A DNA stretch of 64,000 nucleotides, taken from positions 1-64,000 of the forward strand of contig NZ_LFYT02000023.1 of assembly GCF_001270065.2 (NCBI RefSeq), read 5' to 3'. This document shows positions 8,580 to 17,016 of this stretch, in pieces (position 1 is the stretch's first letter; every line of letters begins with the position of its first letter). Origin of the DNA: Limnohabitans planktonicus II-D5. GTDB lineage: Bacteria > Pseudomonadota > Gammaproteobacteria > Burkholderiales > Burkholderiaceae_C. The translations under genes were made by a program, and so were the position numbers. The notes below the pieces were generated by a model. It was not told the DNA's origin. It did no database searches and was given only the letters and a program-made list of their open reading frames with translations.

Positions 8580-8825
8580 TCACAGCGTGGAATGGCCGTC
8601 GGCGTAAGAGCCCGACGCGTCGTGAAGCGAATTCCAGTCGGCCACGGCCTGCTGCGCTTGCTGGCGGTGGGTTTGGCGGGCTTGCCGCTGCGTGATCACA
8701 TAGTCTTGCAGCATCTCTTCGACCTTGGCCGACAAGTTGCCACAGTAGGCACGAGACTCTTGCACCAGGGCTTCACTGAGTGAAAGATTGACGGGCTTCT
8801 TGGCTGAGGTTTCGCGATCTGGCAT
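8580..8825 (-). CDS. ccdA: CcdA-family antitoxin
   Basis: An 81-residue antitoxin. The N-terminal half (KKPVNLSLSEALVQESRAYCGNLSAKVEEML) matches the ribbon-helix-helix DNA-binding region of CcdA, and the C-terminal half (ADWNSLHDASGSYADGHSTL) resembles the intrinsically disordered toxin-neutralising tail. I chose the ATG at 8825 because AAAGGAG lies just upstream; longer in-frame starts would run through the operator palindrome. It precedes ccdB, the usual order, and probably represses the operon together with CcdB. Confidence 0.87.
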   Translation of the reverse strand: MPDRETSAKKPVNLSLSEALVQESRAYCGNLSAKVEEMLQDYVITQRQARQTHRQQAQQAVADWNSLHDASGSYADGHSTL

Positions 8826-8836
8826 GGCAGTCACTC

Positions 8837-8865
8837 CTTTCATGCGCATTCTATGCGCATGAAAG
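8837..8865. promoter_or_regulatory. 29-bp palindromic operator upstream of ccdAB
   Basis: Perfect 13-base arms, CTTTCATGCGCAT (8837-8849) and ATGCGCATGAAAG (8853-8865), are separated by three bases. The left arm starts 11 bases upstream of the ccdA ATG and overlaps the ribosome-binding region. The placement fits binding by the CcdA ribbon-helix-helix dimer in conditional autoregulation; that is inferred from position and symmetry. It could also fold in the mRNA and hide the Shine-Dalgarno sequence. Confidence 0.75.
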
Positions 8866-8997
8866 TGCACCTCAATTGCCAGCTGAGCAGACTCCAACCC
8901 TGCACAGCTTTGGAGCACGTAGCGCGGTCCGTATGGCTGGGGTCTTGCCGTGCAAGCGAACCAACGGCAGCCTCACCCACCCCTTAAACTCCCTGCC

Positions 8998-10224
8998 ATG
9001 AATCAATGGGATGTGGTGATCGTGGGTGCCGGGGCTGCCGGTTTGTTTTGCGCAGGCGTGGCGGGCCAGTGCGGCTTGAAGGTGCTGGTCATCGACCACA
9101 GCGACAAAATCGCCGAAAAAATCCGCATCTCCGGCGGTGGGCGCTGCAACTTCACCAACCGGCTGCTCGACGCCTCGGCCCCGCAAAAGCACTTCATCAG
9201 CCAAAACCCGCACTTTTGCCGCTCGGCCCTGTCGCGTTACAGCCCACAAGACTTCATCGATTTGGTGCAAAAGCACGGCATCGCGTTTCATGAAAAGCAC
9301 AAGGGCCAGCTGTTTTGCGACCACTCGGCCGAAGACATCATCCGCATGCTGTTGGCTGAATGCCAGGCAGGCGGCGTAGAAATCCGCACCGGGTGCAGTG
9401 TGAAGTCTGTCCAAGCGCCCACCGAAGACAACACCCACTACACCCTGGGCACGAGCGATGGCCCCGTGCAAACCACCACACTGGTGGTGGCCACGGGCGG
9501 CCTGTCCATCCCCAAAATCGGGGCCAGCGACTGGGGCTACCGCATTGCCAGCCAGTTTGGTTTGCGTCTGGTCGAGCGCCGCCCTGGCCTGGTGCCCCTG
9601 ACCTTTGACGGCGTAGGCTGGGCACCTTATGCGCAGCTGGCCGGGCTCGCTTTGCCCGTGGGCATCGAGACGGGCGAGAAAAAAGGCCGCATGCACTTTG
9701 ACGAAGACCTGCTGTTCACGCACCGGGGCTTGTCGGGGCCGGGCGTGCTGCAAATTTCAAGCTACTGGCAAGAAGGCACACCCATTCGCCTGAACCTGGC
9801 CCCCGAGGTGAACCTGCCCGAGCGCCTGCAAGAGGCCAAGCTGCGCTCGAAAAAACTGCTGGCTAACGAGCTGGCCACGCTGGTACCCAGCCGCTTGGCC
9901 GAGGCCTGGGTGGGTCAGAACCCGGCCCTGCAGCGCCCCTGCCCGGATGTGCCGGACAAGGCGCTCACTCAACTTGCTGAAGCCCTGTCGAGATGGTCAC
10001 TCACACCCACCGGCAGCGAGGGTTACAAAAAAGCCGAGGTCACGCTGGGCGGGGTGGACACGCGCGATGTATCTTCGCAAACCATGGAGTCCAAACAGCC
10101 CGGGCTGTACTTCATTGGCGAGGTGATCGACGTGACCGGCTGGCTGGGCGGCTACAACTTCCAGTGGGCCTGGGCCAGCGCCCACGCTTGTGCGCAGGCT
10201 TTGGCAGAAAAGCTCTTGGCCTGA
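8998..10224 (+). CDS. HI0933/BaiN-family FAD-dependent oxidoreductase
   Basis: A 408-residue flavoprotein of the HI0933/YhiN/BaiN family. The dinucleotide-binding motif VGAGAAG is at residues 9-15, followed by KIRISGGGRCNFTN near 41-54, which is diagnostic for this family. The C-terminal GEVIDVTGWLGGYNFQWAWASA motif closes the FAD site. The physiological substrate of most members is unknown. The ATG at 8998 gives the normal N-terminus (MNQWDVVIVGAG). It is transcribed divergently from ccdAB. Confidence 0.92.
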   Translation: MNQWDVVIVGAGAAGLFCAGVAGQCGLKVLVIDHSDKIAEKIRISGGGRCNFTNRLLDASAPQKHFISQNPHFCRSALSRYSPQDFIDLVQKHGIAFHEKHKGQLFCDHSAEDIIRMLLAECQAGGVEIRTGCSVKSVQAPTEDNTHYTLGTSDGPVQTTTLVVATGGLSIPKIGASDWGYRIASQFGLRLVERRPGLVPLTFDGVGWAPYAQLAGLALPVGIETGEKKGRMHFDEDLLFTHRGLSGPGVLQISSYWQEGTPIRLNLAPEVNLPERLQEAKLRSKKLLANELATLVPSRLAEAWVGQNPALQRPCPDVPDKALTQLAEALSRWSLTPTGSEGYKKAEVTLGGVDTRDVSSQTMESKQPGLYFIGEVIDVTGWLGGYNFQWAWASAHACAQALAEKLLA

Positions 10225-10235
10225 CAAACCACCGC

Positions 10236-11591
10236 TCAGCTCAGCACGACAGCTGACTTGTGGGTCAGCGGTTTGGTGGCTATAAGCGGCTCGGCCCCTT
10301 CCGTAGCCAGCAACACGCCTTCGCTGCGAAAGCGCATGCAAATGTCAAACATCAAATCAGAAATCAGGCCCTTGTGGCCGTTGTGCAGGTCGTTGATCCA
10401 GAAGCTGGTCTCCAGCGTGACCTCGCCAGCAGCCACTGAAGCGATGAGCACGTCCCCAGCGGGATCGGGCAGCACGCGTGGCGCGTTTTTGAGCGATTGC
10501 AAAATCAATTCACGCGCCCGGGGATAGTCGGCCACATCGGCGATTTTCAACAAAAAAGACACCCGAAAATCGTCGTTGCTCAGGGTGTGGTTTTGCAACA
10601 CGCCCTTGATCACGCTGCTGTTGGGGATCAGGCTTTCGGTGCCTACCGCATCGCGTACCACCAGGGCGCGGCTGCTCATTTGCACCACACGCCCAGTGAT
10701 CTTGTCGATGGTCACGTAATCGCCCACCTTGAGTGCCCGCTCCAGCAGCACATACAGCCCGCTGAAATAGTTGACCACGAACTCCTGCAATCCAAAGCCC
10801 AGGCCAATGCCCATGGCACCGGCAAAAGCGGCCAAGGTGGTCAGATCAATGCCCGAGCTGACCAGCACGCCCACCAAAGTGAACACAAAGATGCCCATGC
10901 TGAACAGGCGCGTCAGGATCAGGGCGTCGTTGGCCTGAATGGTTTCCTGGCGCGCATAGCGCTGCAGCAAGCGGTCAACCACGTCTGCAATTTGCCCTGC
11001 CACCGTGAGCGCCACCACCCCCATGAGCACGCCGGTGACGATGTTGGCACCTTTGAACACCTGATGGCCAATGGAAAACTCAATGGCCTGAATATGGCTT
11101 GTCAAAGGCTGGAAAAGGCCGAAAAAAGTCAAGACAGCCACGACCACTGCGGCCCACTCGATCAGGTGCAAAAAGATGCGCAAGACTTCGTGTGGGTGCA
11201 AAACGTAGCGAAAAAACCAGCCCGCAGTGCGGATGACCAGCACCCACAAAGTCAACGACAGGACTTTCCACAAAACCATCAGCTCATGGGCATTCAAGCC
11301 ATACAGCCAGGCAGCTCCAAAAAAGCTGGACAGGCACCACACGGCCACCACCGCAGGTCCCATGACTTGCACCGCGTGGTACCCATAAGCAGACCAAGGG
11401 CCACGCACCGTCAACCGGGCCAGCACCCAACGTCGCACGGCATAACCAGTCGCAATGCTGAGCACGCACAGCAAACATTGCAGCGCAAAACTGTCCAAGG
11501 GCAAACTTTGGTAAGCGTGATAGGCCATGGATTGGAAAAACCCGTCCCCGCTCATCACCACCTGGTCAATCTTCATGAAATTCATGTCCAT
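10236..11591 (-). CDS. MscS-family mechanosensitive channel
   Basis: A 451-residue inner-membrane protein with about five N-terminal transmembrane segments ahead of a typical MscS pore and beta domain. The pore helix reads LAAFAGAMGIGLGFGLQEFVVNYFSG, with the small-residue packing of MscS TM3, and is followed by the GDYV...GRVVQMSSRALVVRD beta domain and the LIPNSSVIKG segment. GGGGAG lies about eight bases upstream of the start codon. It probably releases solutes on hypo-osmotic shock. Convergent with the flavoprotein gene and 18 bases downstream of the patatin gene. Confidence 0.92.
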   Translation of the reverse strand: MDMNFMKIDQVVMSGDGFFQSMAYHAYQSLPLDSFALQCLLCVLSIATGYAVRRWVLARLTVRGPWSAYGYHAVQVMGPAVVAVWCLSSFFGAAWLYGLNAHELMVLWKVLSLTLWVLVIRTAGWFFRYVLHPHEVLRIFLHLIEWAAVVVAVLTFFGLFQPLTSHIQAIEFSIGHQVFKGANIVTGVLMGVVALTVAGQIADVVDRLLQRYARQETIQANDALILTRLFSMGIFVFTLVGVLVSSGIDLTTLAAFAGAMGIGLGFGLQEFVVNYFSGLYVLLERALKVGDYVTIDKITGRVVQMSSRALVVRDAVGTESLIPNSSVIKGVLQNHTLSNDDFRVSFLLKIADVADYPRARELILQSLKNAPRVLPDPAGDVLIASVAAGEVTLETSFWINDLHNGHKGLISDLMFDICMRFRSEGVLLATEGAEPLIATKPLTHKSAVVLS

Positions 11592-11609
11592 GCGCAGACT
11601 CCCCGTGCA

Positions 11610-13865
11610 TCAAAAACTGAAGCGCCTGCCCAGCTGAACAAACATGTTGTAGACATTGCCTGAGCCTCTGGCGGCGCCCAGATAAATGTCTCCAATCTTG
11701 CTGTCCACCGCCACAAAAGCGGTTGCGCTGTAGCGGGTGCGAAACGCATCGCCCTGAGACCAAGCGTCTCCAGCCTCCAGCACGGTGCCCATATAAGTTC
11801 TTTGATTAAACAGGCCGCCTTCGTTCAAGCGGTACATGTAGGTGCCCTGCACATGAGCCAGTTGATTGCCTGCCAGCTGCCCCATGCGGTAGGCCCCCAT
11901 GAGCTGAAAGCCGCCCAAAAACAAGAGCGTGGGAGATTGGCAAGACTCACAGCCTTGGTTCAGCTTTTCCTGCGCCACATTCACACCGAGATTAAAAATG
12001 TGTGGCCCAAAACTGTGGGCCACTTTGGCGCTCAAACGGCCTGTGCCATAAGCAGTGCCATTCAAGCCCTGTTCCACAGTGGCATTCAAATAGTAGCCTC
12101 GGGTCGGAAAACTCAAGGAATCCAACTGGTCAATTTGCAGTTGGGTCTTGAGGCCGCTGTAACTGAAATCACTGTTGGAGCCCACTGTAGACGACAACAA
12201 CTCGTTGTAGGTGTCCAGGCTGCGTCGTATGCGGCCAGAGGTCAGGCCCAGTTTGATATTGGCTTTGCGCTCCAGGTCATACACCAGCTGTGCATCCCAA
12301 GTTTCCACCGTCTGGTTGAGATAGGCCAGTTTTTGCGACCTCAGATCTTCACGGTTCAGGGCAGTGCGGTAAACCGGCAGTTGGTTGCGGTCCCAGGACA
12401 CGCCGGTCTCCACGCTCCAGCGTTTGGTCAAGGGCTGGTACAAACGCGCAGCCAATTCGATCTGCGTACCCAGTCGCGCGTCCAGCGCAAACTCAAGACC
12501 GGACTCGGTCAGCCAGGGACGGCGATAACCAATGCCGGTTGAAAACTGGGTGACCCCACTGGCCTCGGTGGAAAAACCCAAGGTGGATTTCATGAAGTGC
12601 GGACTGTAGGGTTTCTCGCGCACTTGCACGATCAGCTTGTACTGATCGCCCTGTTGCTGCTGCAAGCTGTAGCTGACCAGATCAAAGTAGCCGCTGGTGT
12701 ACAGCTCGTCAATGTAACGTTCGGTCTCGACTGAGGAAAACTCCTGCTCCAGCATGGGAGACAAGACCGAGTGGATGTAGGACTCGGGCACATCCTTTTG
12801 GCCCTTGGCCTCAATGGCCACAATGCGTTTTTCCCGCTGGTTGAATGAGAGTTTGTTCGCCGCAGGTTTGGCGGATGTTTCTGCGAATTGCACCTTCATG
12901 GCCGCCCAGCGAGCGGCCACATCGGACAAAGCCACCTGGCCCCGCTGCACGATCTCGGCCGCCCGGTTGAAATCGGCAAAACCGACGTCCTGCAATTGCG
13001 GTTTGACCAGCACGTCCTGGGCACGCAACAGAGACAGATTGCGTTTTTCGTTCTGACGAATCAGGATGTCAATCATCCGATTGGCCACCACCAGCGCATG
13101 ACTGGCTTGCGCAGTCTGGCCGTCATCTGCCCCCCCAGCCAGGAACGAGGCCACGATCACATCGGCCCCCTCTTGCAAAGCCACTTCAATGGGCAAATTG
13201 GCCACCAGGCCACCGTCCACATAGGTCTCGCCGTCCACCTCTACCGGGGCAAACACCGCCGGTGCCGCCATGCTGGCCCGAATGGCCAGGTGCAAGGCCC
13301 CCCGGTCAAAGACCTTCATCTCGCCATCCCTGTATCGGGTGGCCACGGCTCGAAAAGGAATTTTTAAATCGTTGAAATTCACCTGCGGCGGCACATGCGC
13401 GGTCAATTCCTGCAGCAAAGCCAAAAAACGCTGCCCGTCACTGACACCCCGCGCAAAACTCAAGGCCCCGCCCTTGACCCCGAATTCCATCTCCACAGGG
13501 TACTTTTGCTGGTAAGCACGGGAGCGCGAAGGCAACTCCAGCCGGTTGAGTTGATCCAGCGCCACCTTGGCCGGGTCCAGCCCCCCGATCACTCGCTCGA
13601 TGTCCTCTGTCGACAAACCGCTGGCGTACAAACCACCAATGACAGCCCCCATGCTGGTGCCCACGATGCGGGCAATCGGAATGTGGTCCTGCTCCAACTG
13701 GCGCAGCACGGCCAAGTGTGCAAAGCCTTTGGCACCGCCACCGGCCAGCACTACCACCACGGACGGCGGCTTGCCAGAAGCAAGGGCGGGCACCGCCCCT
13801 TGCCCCCAGCTCAAACCACTCGCCAGGCACAACAGCCCTGTTAACAACCATTTATGAAAGATCAT
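11610..13865 (-). CDS. Patatin-like phospholipase with outer-membrane barrel (type Vd-like)
   Basis: A 751-residue protein with a signal peptide (MIFHKWLLTGLLCLASGLSWG), a patatin domain, a POTRA-like segment and a C-terminal 16-stranded-type beta barrel ending in GRRFSF. Catalytic features are visible: oxyanion hole GGGAKG (42-47), nucleophile Ser71 in GTSMG, and Asp217 in DGG. This architecture matches PlpD-type (type Vd) autotransporters, which expose or release a phospholipase. Whether the passenger is cleaved cannot be told. Upstream lies an AT-rich stretch to 14031 without a gene. Confidence 0.92.
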   Translation of the reverse strand: MIFHKWLLTGLLCLASGLSWGQGAVPALASGKPPSVVVVLAGGGAKGFAHLAVLRQLEQDHIPIARIVGTSMGAVIGGLYASGLSTEDIERVIGGLDPAKVALDQLNRLELPSRSRAYQQKYPVEMEFGVKGGALSFARGVSDGQRFLALLQELTAHVPPQVNFNDLKIPFRAVATRYRDGEMKVFDRGALHLAIRASMAAPAVFAPVEVDGETYVDGGLVANLPIEVALQEGADVIVASFLAGGADDGQTAQASHALVVANRMIDILIRQNEKRNLSLLRAQDVLVKPQLQDVGFADFNRAAEIVQRGQVALSDVAARWAAMKVQFAETSAKPAANKLSFNQREKRIVAIEAKGQKDVPESYIHSVLSPMLEQEFSSVETERYIDELYTSGYFDLVSYSLQQQQGDQYKLIVQVREKPYSPHFMKSTLGFSTEASGVTQFSTGIGYRRPWLTESGLEFALDARLGTQIELAARLYQPLTKRWSVETGVSWDRNQLPVYRTALNREDLRSQKLAYLNQTVETWDAQLVYDLERKANIKLGLTSGRIRRSLDTYNELLSSTVGSNSDFSYSGLKTQLQIDQLDSLSFPTRGYYLNATVEQGLNGTAYGTGRLSAKVAHSFGPHIFNLGVNVAQEKLNQGCESCQSPTLLFLGGFQLMGAYRMGQLAGNQLAHVQGTYMYRLNEGGLFNQRTYMGTVLEAGDAWSQGDAFRTRYSATAFVAVDSKIGDIYLGAARGSGNVYNMFVQLGRRFSF

Positions 13866-14031
13866 TGCGTAAAACCCACAGGGTTAAATTTATACATTTA
13901 GAACTCATTTTATTGATTTTCATAGATAAAAACCAAGAACACCCCAATTCAATCGTGACAAGCTGTGCGCCGACTTCAGCAAGACCTGATCACAAGCTGA
14001 CGCAATAGCCTGTATGTACTCCGGATGGGGC

Positions 14032-14037
14032 TATAAT
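14032..14037 (+). promoter_or_regulatory. Likely -10 box of the rpsU promoter
   Basis: A perfect TATAAT lies about 130 bases upstream of the rpsU start. I do not see a good -35 hexamer at 16-18 bp spacing. Position upstream of a constitutively expressed ribosomal gene supports the call. The interval 13866-14031 otherwise shows no gene and must hold the divergent patatin promoter. Confidence 0.6.
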
Positions 14038-14058
14038 CGCAGGCTTTGCTGGCAAACC

Positions 14059-14130
14059 CCCCGTCTGCCAAATACTAGTTCGTGACGGGGAACCGCTGGT
14101 ATCGGGTAGCAAGGCTCGATCTTCCTTGCT
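14059..14130 (+). promoter_or_regulatory. Structured 5' leader of rpsU with two hairpins
   Basis: The ~125-base leader between the -10 box and rpsU contains two clean stems. CCCCGTC (14059-14065) pairs with GACGGGG (14084-14090), and AGCAAGG (14108-14114) pairs with CCTTGCT (14124-14130). Ribosomal-protein leaders often carry autoregulatory structures, so S21 binding or another control is possible. This is an inference from folding potential alone. Confidence 0.4.
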
Positions 14131-14165
14131 GCAGCGACCGGCACACATTTTGGAAATTTGATTCA

Positions 14166-14378
14166 ATGACCACCATCCGCGTGAAAGAAAACGAGCCGTT
14201 TGACGTCGCCCTGCGTCGCTTCAAGCGCACCATCGAAAAACTCGGTCTGCTGACAGACTTGCGTGCCCGCGAGTTCTACGAAAAGCCTACCACCGAGCGC
14301 AAGCGCAAAAAAGCTGCAGCCGTGAAGCGCCATTACAAGCGCGTTCGCAGCATGCAACTGCCCAAGAAGCTGTACTGA
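14166..14378 (+). CDS. rpsU: 30S ribosomal protein S21
   Basis: A 70-residue, strongly basic protein matching bS21 end to end: [21 protein letters not shown] at the start, and the Lys/Arg-rich [17 protein letters not shown] tail. It sits on the 30S platform near the anti-Shine-Dalgarno region. The ATG at 14166 gives the canonical start. In many proteobacteria rpsU leads an operon with dnaG and rpoD. Here it is followed by its own terminator and then yqeY, and rpoD lies 10 kb away. Confidence 0.98.
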   Translation: MTTIRVKENEPFDVALRRFKRTIEKLGLLTDLRAREFYEKPTTERKRKKAAAVKRHYKRVRSMQLPKKLY

Positions 14379-14412
14379 TCACTTCTTGACGGCCTGCAAC
14401 AGGCCTGCGCAC

Positions 14413-14450
14413 AAGCCCGCTGGAGGACGCTCAGGCGGGCTTTGTTGTTT
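14413..14450 (+). terminator. Rho-independent terminator after rpsU
   Basis: Arms AAGCCCGC (14413-14420) and GCGGGCTT (14435-14442) are followed by TGTTGTTT. It lies between rpsU and yqeY and would let rpsU be transcribed in excess over yqeY. Confidence 0.8.
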
Positions 14451-14485
14451 CTGCCCCCCACTTTTCACCCCACAGGAGCCCCACC

Positions 14486-14932
14486 ATGAGCCTGAAAGAC
14501 CAGATCACCGAAGACATGAAAACCGCGATGCGCGCCAAAGACAGCGAGCGCCTGGGCACCATCCGCTTGCTGCTGGCAGCCATGAAACAAAAAGAAGTCG
14601 ACGAGCGTGTGGTGCTCGACGATGTGGCCGTGGTGGCCATCGTGGACAAGCTGATCAAGCAGCGCAAAGATTCGATTGCCGCGTTTGAACAAGCCGCCCG
14701 CCAGGACCTGGCCGACAAGGAAAAGGCCGAAATGGCGGTGTTGCTGGCCTATTTGCCCGAGCGCATGTCGGCCGAAGAAGTGACGGCTGCCGTGCAGGCC
14801 ATCGTGACCGAGTTGGGTGCCAAAGGCCCCGGCGACATGGGCAAAGTCATGGCCGCAGTGAAAACTCGCCTGGCAGGCAAGGCCGACATGGGCCAGGTGT
14901 CAGCTGCGGTCAAGGCCGCTTTGGCAGGCTGA
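14486..14932 (+). CDS. yqeY: GatB/YqeY-domain protein
   Basis: A 148-residue protein of the YqeY family, which is related to the tail domain of GatB but whose role is unsettled. The N-terminus MSLKDQITEDMKTAMRAKDSERLGTIRLL and the second helical domain (LLAYLPERMSAEEVTAAV...GPGDMGKVMAAVKTRLAGKADMGQVSAAVK) are characteristic. CAGGAG lies eight bases upstream. Placement after rpsU is common in proteobacteria. Confidence 0.95.
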   Translation: MSLKDQITEDMKTAMRAKDSERLGTIRLLLAAMKQKEVDERVVLDDVAVVAIVDKLIKQRKDSIAAFEQAARQDLADKEKAEMAVLLAYLPERMSAEEVTAAVQAIVTELGAKGPGDMGKVMAAVKTRLAGKADMGQVSAAVKAALAG

Positions 14933-14949
14933 AATCCTTCCACCCAGGC

Positions 14950-15522
14950 TCAATCGGGCCTGGATGCGTGGTTCCATCGGGCGCGGCTGCCGCCTTGCCT
15001 GCGTCCCGCTGCCCCTTCAGGCTTGTGCTCTTGCGCCACAGCCAAGGCCCGTGCCTGTATGGCACTCAAACTGCGTGCCAAGTCCTGCCGCTGGGCAGGT
15101 GCCAAATCCTGCAACACCTCATGGTGCACCTGCACGACACGCGGAAACAACTGCGCAAACAAGTTCGATCCGGCCTGCGACAACAACACCAAGGCTCGGC
15201 GGCCATCGCCGGGCACACGCTGACGCTCCACCAGCCCTTTGCTCATCAGGCCACGCAATGTCTTTGAGGCCTGTGAGCGATCTACCGTGGTGCGCGCCGC
15301 CAAGTCCGAAGGCGACATGGCGTTAAGCTCAGCCAGCATGGCCAGAAACTGCCACTCTTCGCGGGTGATGCCGTATTCGTTTTCGCAGATGCGGGTGACC
15401 AGAGAACCGCTGATGCCCAGAAGCTCGGACAACTGGAAATTGAGCAGATCGAAAATCGATTTCGGATCTTCAAACTCGGGCAGTTGGCTTTGTGCGGCCA
15501 GTGATGCTTTGGGAAAACCCAT
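14950..15522 (-). CDS. MarR-family transcriptional regulator
   Basis: A 190-residue regulator with a MarR-type winged helix: LAELNAMSPSDLAARTTVDRSQASKTLRGLMSKGLVERQRVPGDGRRALVLLS, where the wing DGRRA is typical. The C-terminal ~30 residues are a low-complexity Gly/Arg/Ala tail. The ATG at 15522 was chosen because it is the first start consistent with MarR length. It is divergent from the class III aminotransferase with 81 bases between them, so it probably controls that gene and the Tct transporter. The ligand is unknown. Confidence 0.88.
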   Translation of the reverse strand: MGFPKASLAAQSQLPEFEDPKSIFDLLNFQLSELLGISGSLVTRICENEYGITREEWQFLAMLAELNAMSPSDLAARTTVDRSQASKTLRGLMSKGLVERQRVPGDGRRALVLLSQAGSNLFAQLFPRVVQVHHEVLQDLAPAQRQDLARSLSAIQARALAVAQEHKPEGAAGRRQGGSRARWNHASRPD

Positions 15523-15560
15523 GGTGGATGCGGCTGATCTAAGGGAAAGACCTGAGGATA

Positions 15561-15575
15561 ATGGATTTTTTCCAT
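15561..15575. promoter_or_regulatory. Possible MarR operator in the divergent promoter region
   Basis: ATGGA (15561-15565) and TCCAT (15571-15575) form a short palindrome around a run of T in the gap between marR and the aminotransferase gene. MarR dimers bind palindromes in such divergent regions. The arms are short, so this is only a candidate. Confidence 0.35.
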
Positions 15576-15603
15576 CACCTGCTTGCTGCCTATGCTTGGA
15601 GGC

Positions 15604-16977
15604 ATGAGCACCACGTCCTTTGATTCCCCCATCGACATCCGCAGCGCCAACGCGCAGCACATGTACCACCCCATGATCGACCCCAAGGCGGTGCAGGCTG
15701 CGCCCCCCTTGATCATTGACCGGGGCGAAGGCGTACACGTCTATGACATCGACGGCAAGCGTTATCTGGACACCGTGGCCTCGCTGTGGAACGTGAACGT
15801 GGGTCACAACAGACCCGAGGTCATCAACGCCATCAAGGCGCAGCTGGACAAGCTGGCTTACTACTCCACCTTTCAAAACACCTCCAACCCGCCGGCCATC
15901 GAGCTGTCGGCGCGCCTCATGCGCATGTTTGCGCCAGAGAAAATGAACAAGGTGTTCTTTTCTTCCGGTGGCTCGGACGCGGTCGAGACAGCGCTCAAAT
16001 TGGCGCGCCAATACTGGAAGCTGAACGGCCAACCCGATCGTCACCAGTTCATCTCGCTCAAATGGGGCTACCACGGGGTGCATTTTGGCGGCGCGTCCAT
16101 CAACGGCAACCCGATGTTCCGCAGCGCCTACGAGCCCCTGCTGCCCGGCTGCCACCTGGCCGAAACGCCCTACACCTACCGTAACCCCTGGAACGAAACC
16201 GACCCGGCCAAGCTGGCCCAGCTGTGCCTGGACCAGTTGGCCCAGCTGATCGAGCAAGTCGGACCGCACAACATCGCCGCCCTGGTGGCCGAGCCGGTGC
16301 AAGGCGCAGGCGGCGTGATCGTGCCGCACGACAGCTACTGGCCAGGCCTGCGCCAACTGCTTGACCAGCACGGCATCTTGCTCATCAGCGACGAGATCGT
16401 GACCGGCTTTGGCCGCATCGGTGCCATGTGCGGCGCCGGCGCCTGGGGCGTGGCCCCCGACATCATGGCCATGGCCAAGGGCATCAATTCGGGTTATGTG
16501 CCACTGGGTGCCACCCTCATCAACGAACGCGTGGCCAGTGCCTGGGACCAGCCCGGCGTGCCCGCTGCGCTGATGCACGGCTACACCTATTCAGGCCATG
16601 CCCTGGCCTGCGCTGCGGCCAACGCCAACCTGGACATCGTGGCCAGCGAAGACCTGCCCGGCAACGCCAGCCGCGTAGGGGCTTACATGCAAGACAAGTT
16701 GCAAGAGCTGATGGCTTACGCCCATGTGGGTGAAGTGCGCGGCAAAGGCATGATGGCCGCCGTTGAACTGGTGACCGACAAAGCCAGCAAAGCCATGTTG
16801 CTGCCGCCTTCGGCCTATATCCAGACCCTGGTCGGCACGGCGCGCAGCGAAGGTGCCATCATCCGCGTGCAAGGCAACCGGCTGATCCTGTCGCCGCCTC
16901 TGGTCTTTACCCGTGAGAATGTGGACGAAGCCCTCAGGGTTTTACACCTTGCGTTCTCAGCGGCCGAAAAAGTTTAA
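15604..16977 (+). CDS. Class III (PLP-dependent) aminotransferase
   Basis: A 457-residue fold-type I aminotransferase of the omega-amino-acid/aspartate aminotransferase-like group. Visible features are the N-terminal substrate-loop region (TVASLWNVNVGHNRPEV), FFSSGGSDAVETALKLAR for the phosphate pocket, ISDEIVTGFGRIG with the pyridine-binding Asp, and MAKGINSGYVPLGA with the Schiff-base lysine. The substrate could be beta-alanine, a polyamine-derived amine or similar; the sequence does not settle it. ATG 15604 is preferred from the family N-terminus although GGAGG is unusually close; in-frame alternatives lie at 15592 and 15583. Confidence 0.88.
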   Translation: MSTTSFDSPIDIRSANAQHMYHPMIDPKAVQAAPPLIIDRGEGVHVYDIDGKRYLDTVASLWNVNVGHNRPEVINAIKAQLDKLAYYSTFQNTSNPPAIELSARLMRMFAPEKMNKVFFSSGGSDAVETALKLARQYWKLNGQPDRHQFISLKWGYHGVHFGGASINGNPMFRSAYEPLLPGCHLAETPYTYRNPWNETDPAKLAQLCLDQLAQLIEQVGPHNIAALVAEPVQGAGGVIVPHDSYWPGLRQLLDQHGILLISDEIVTGFGRIGAMCGAGAWGVAPDIMAMAKGINSGYVPLGATLINERVASAWDQPGVPAALMHGYTYSGHALACAAANANLDIVASEDLPGNASRVGAYMQDKLQELMAYAHVGEVRGKGMMAAVELVTDKASKAMLLPPSAYIQTLVGTARSEGAIIRVQGNRLILSPPLVFTRENVDEALRVLHLAFSAAEKV

Positions 16978-17016
16978 TCCCCCCAACCCATTACCCTCAC
17001 TGACCTGGAGACAACC

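Noticed and set aside
10497-11663. A 388-codon plus-strand frame opposite the MscS channel gene.
   Set aside because: His/Gln-rich antisense shadow; the real gene on the minus strand has clear MscS motifs.
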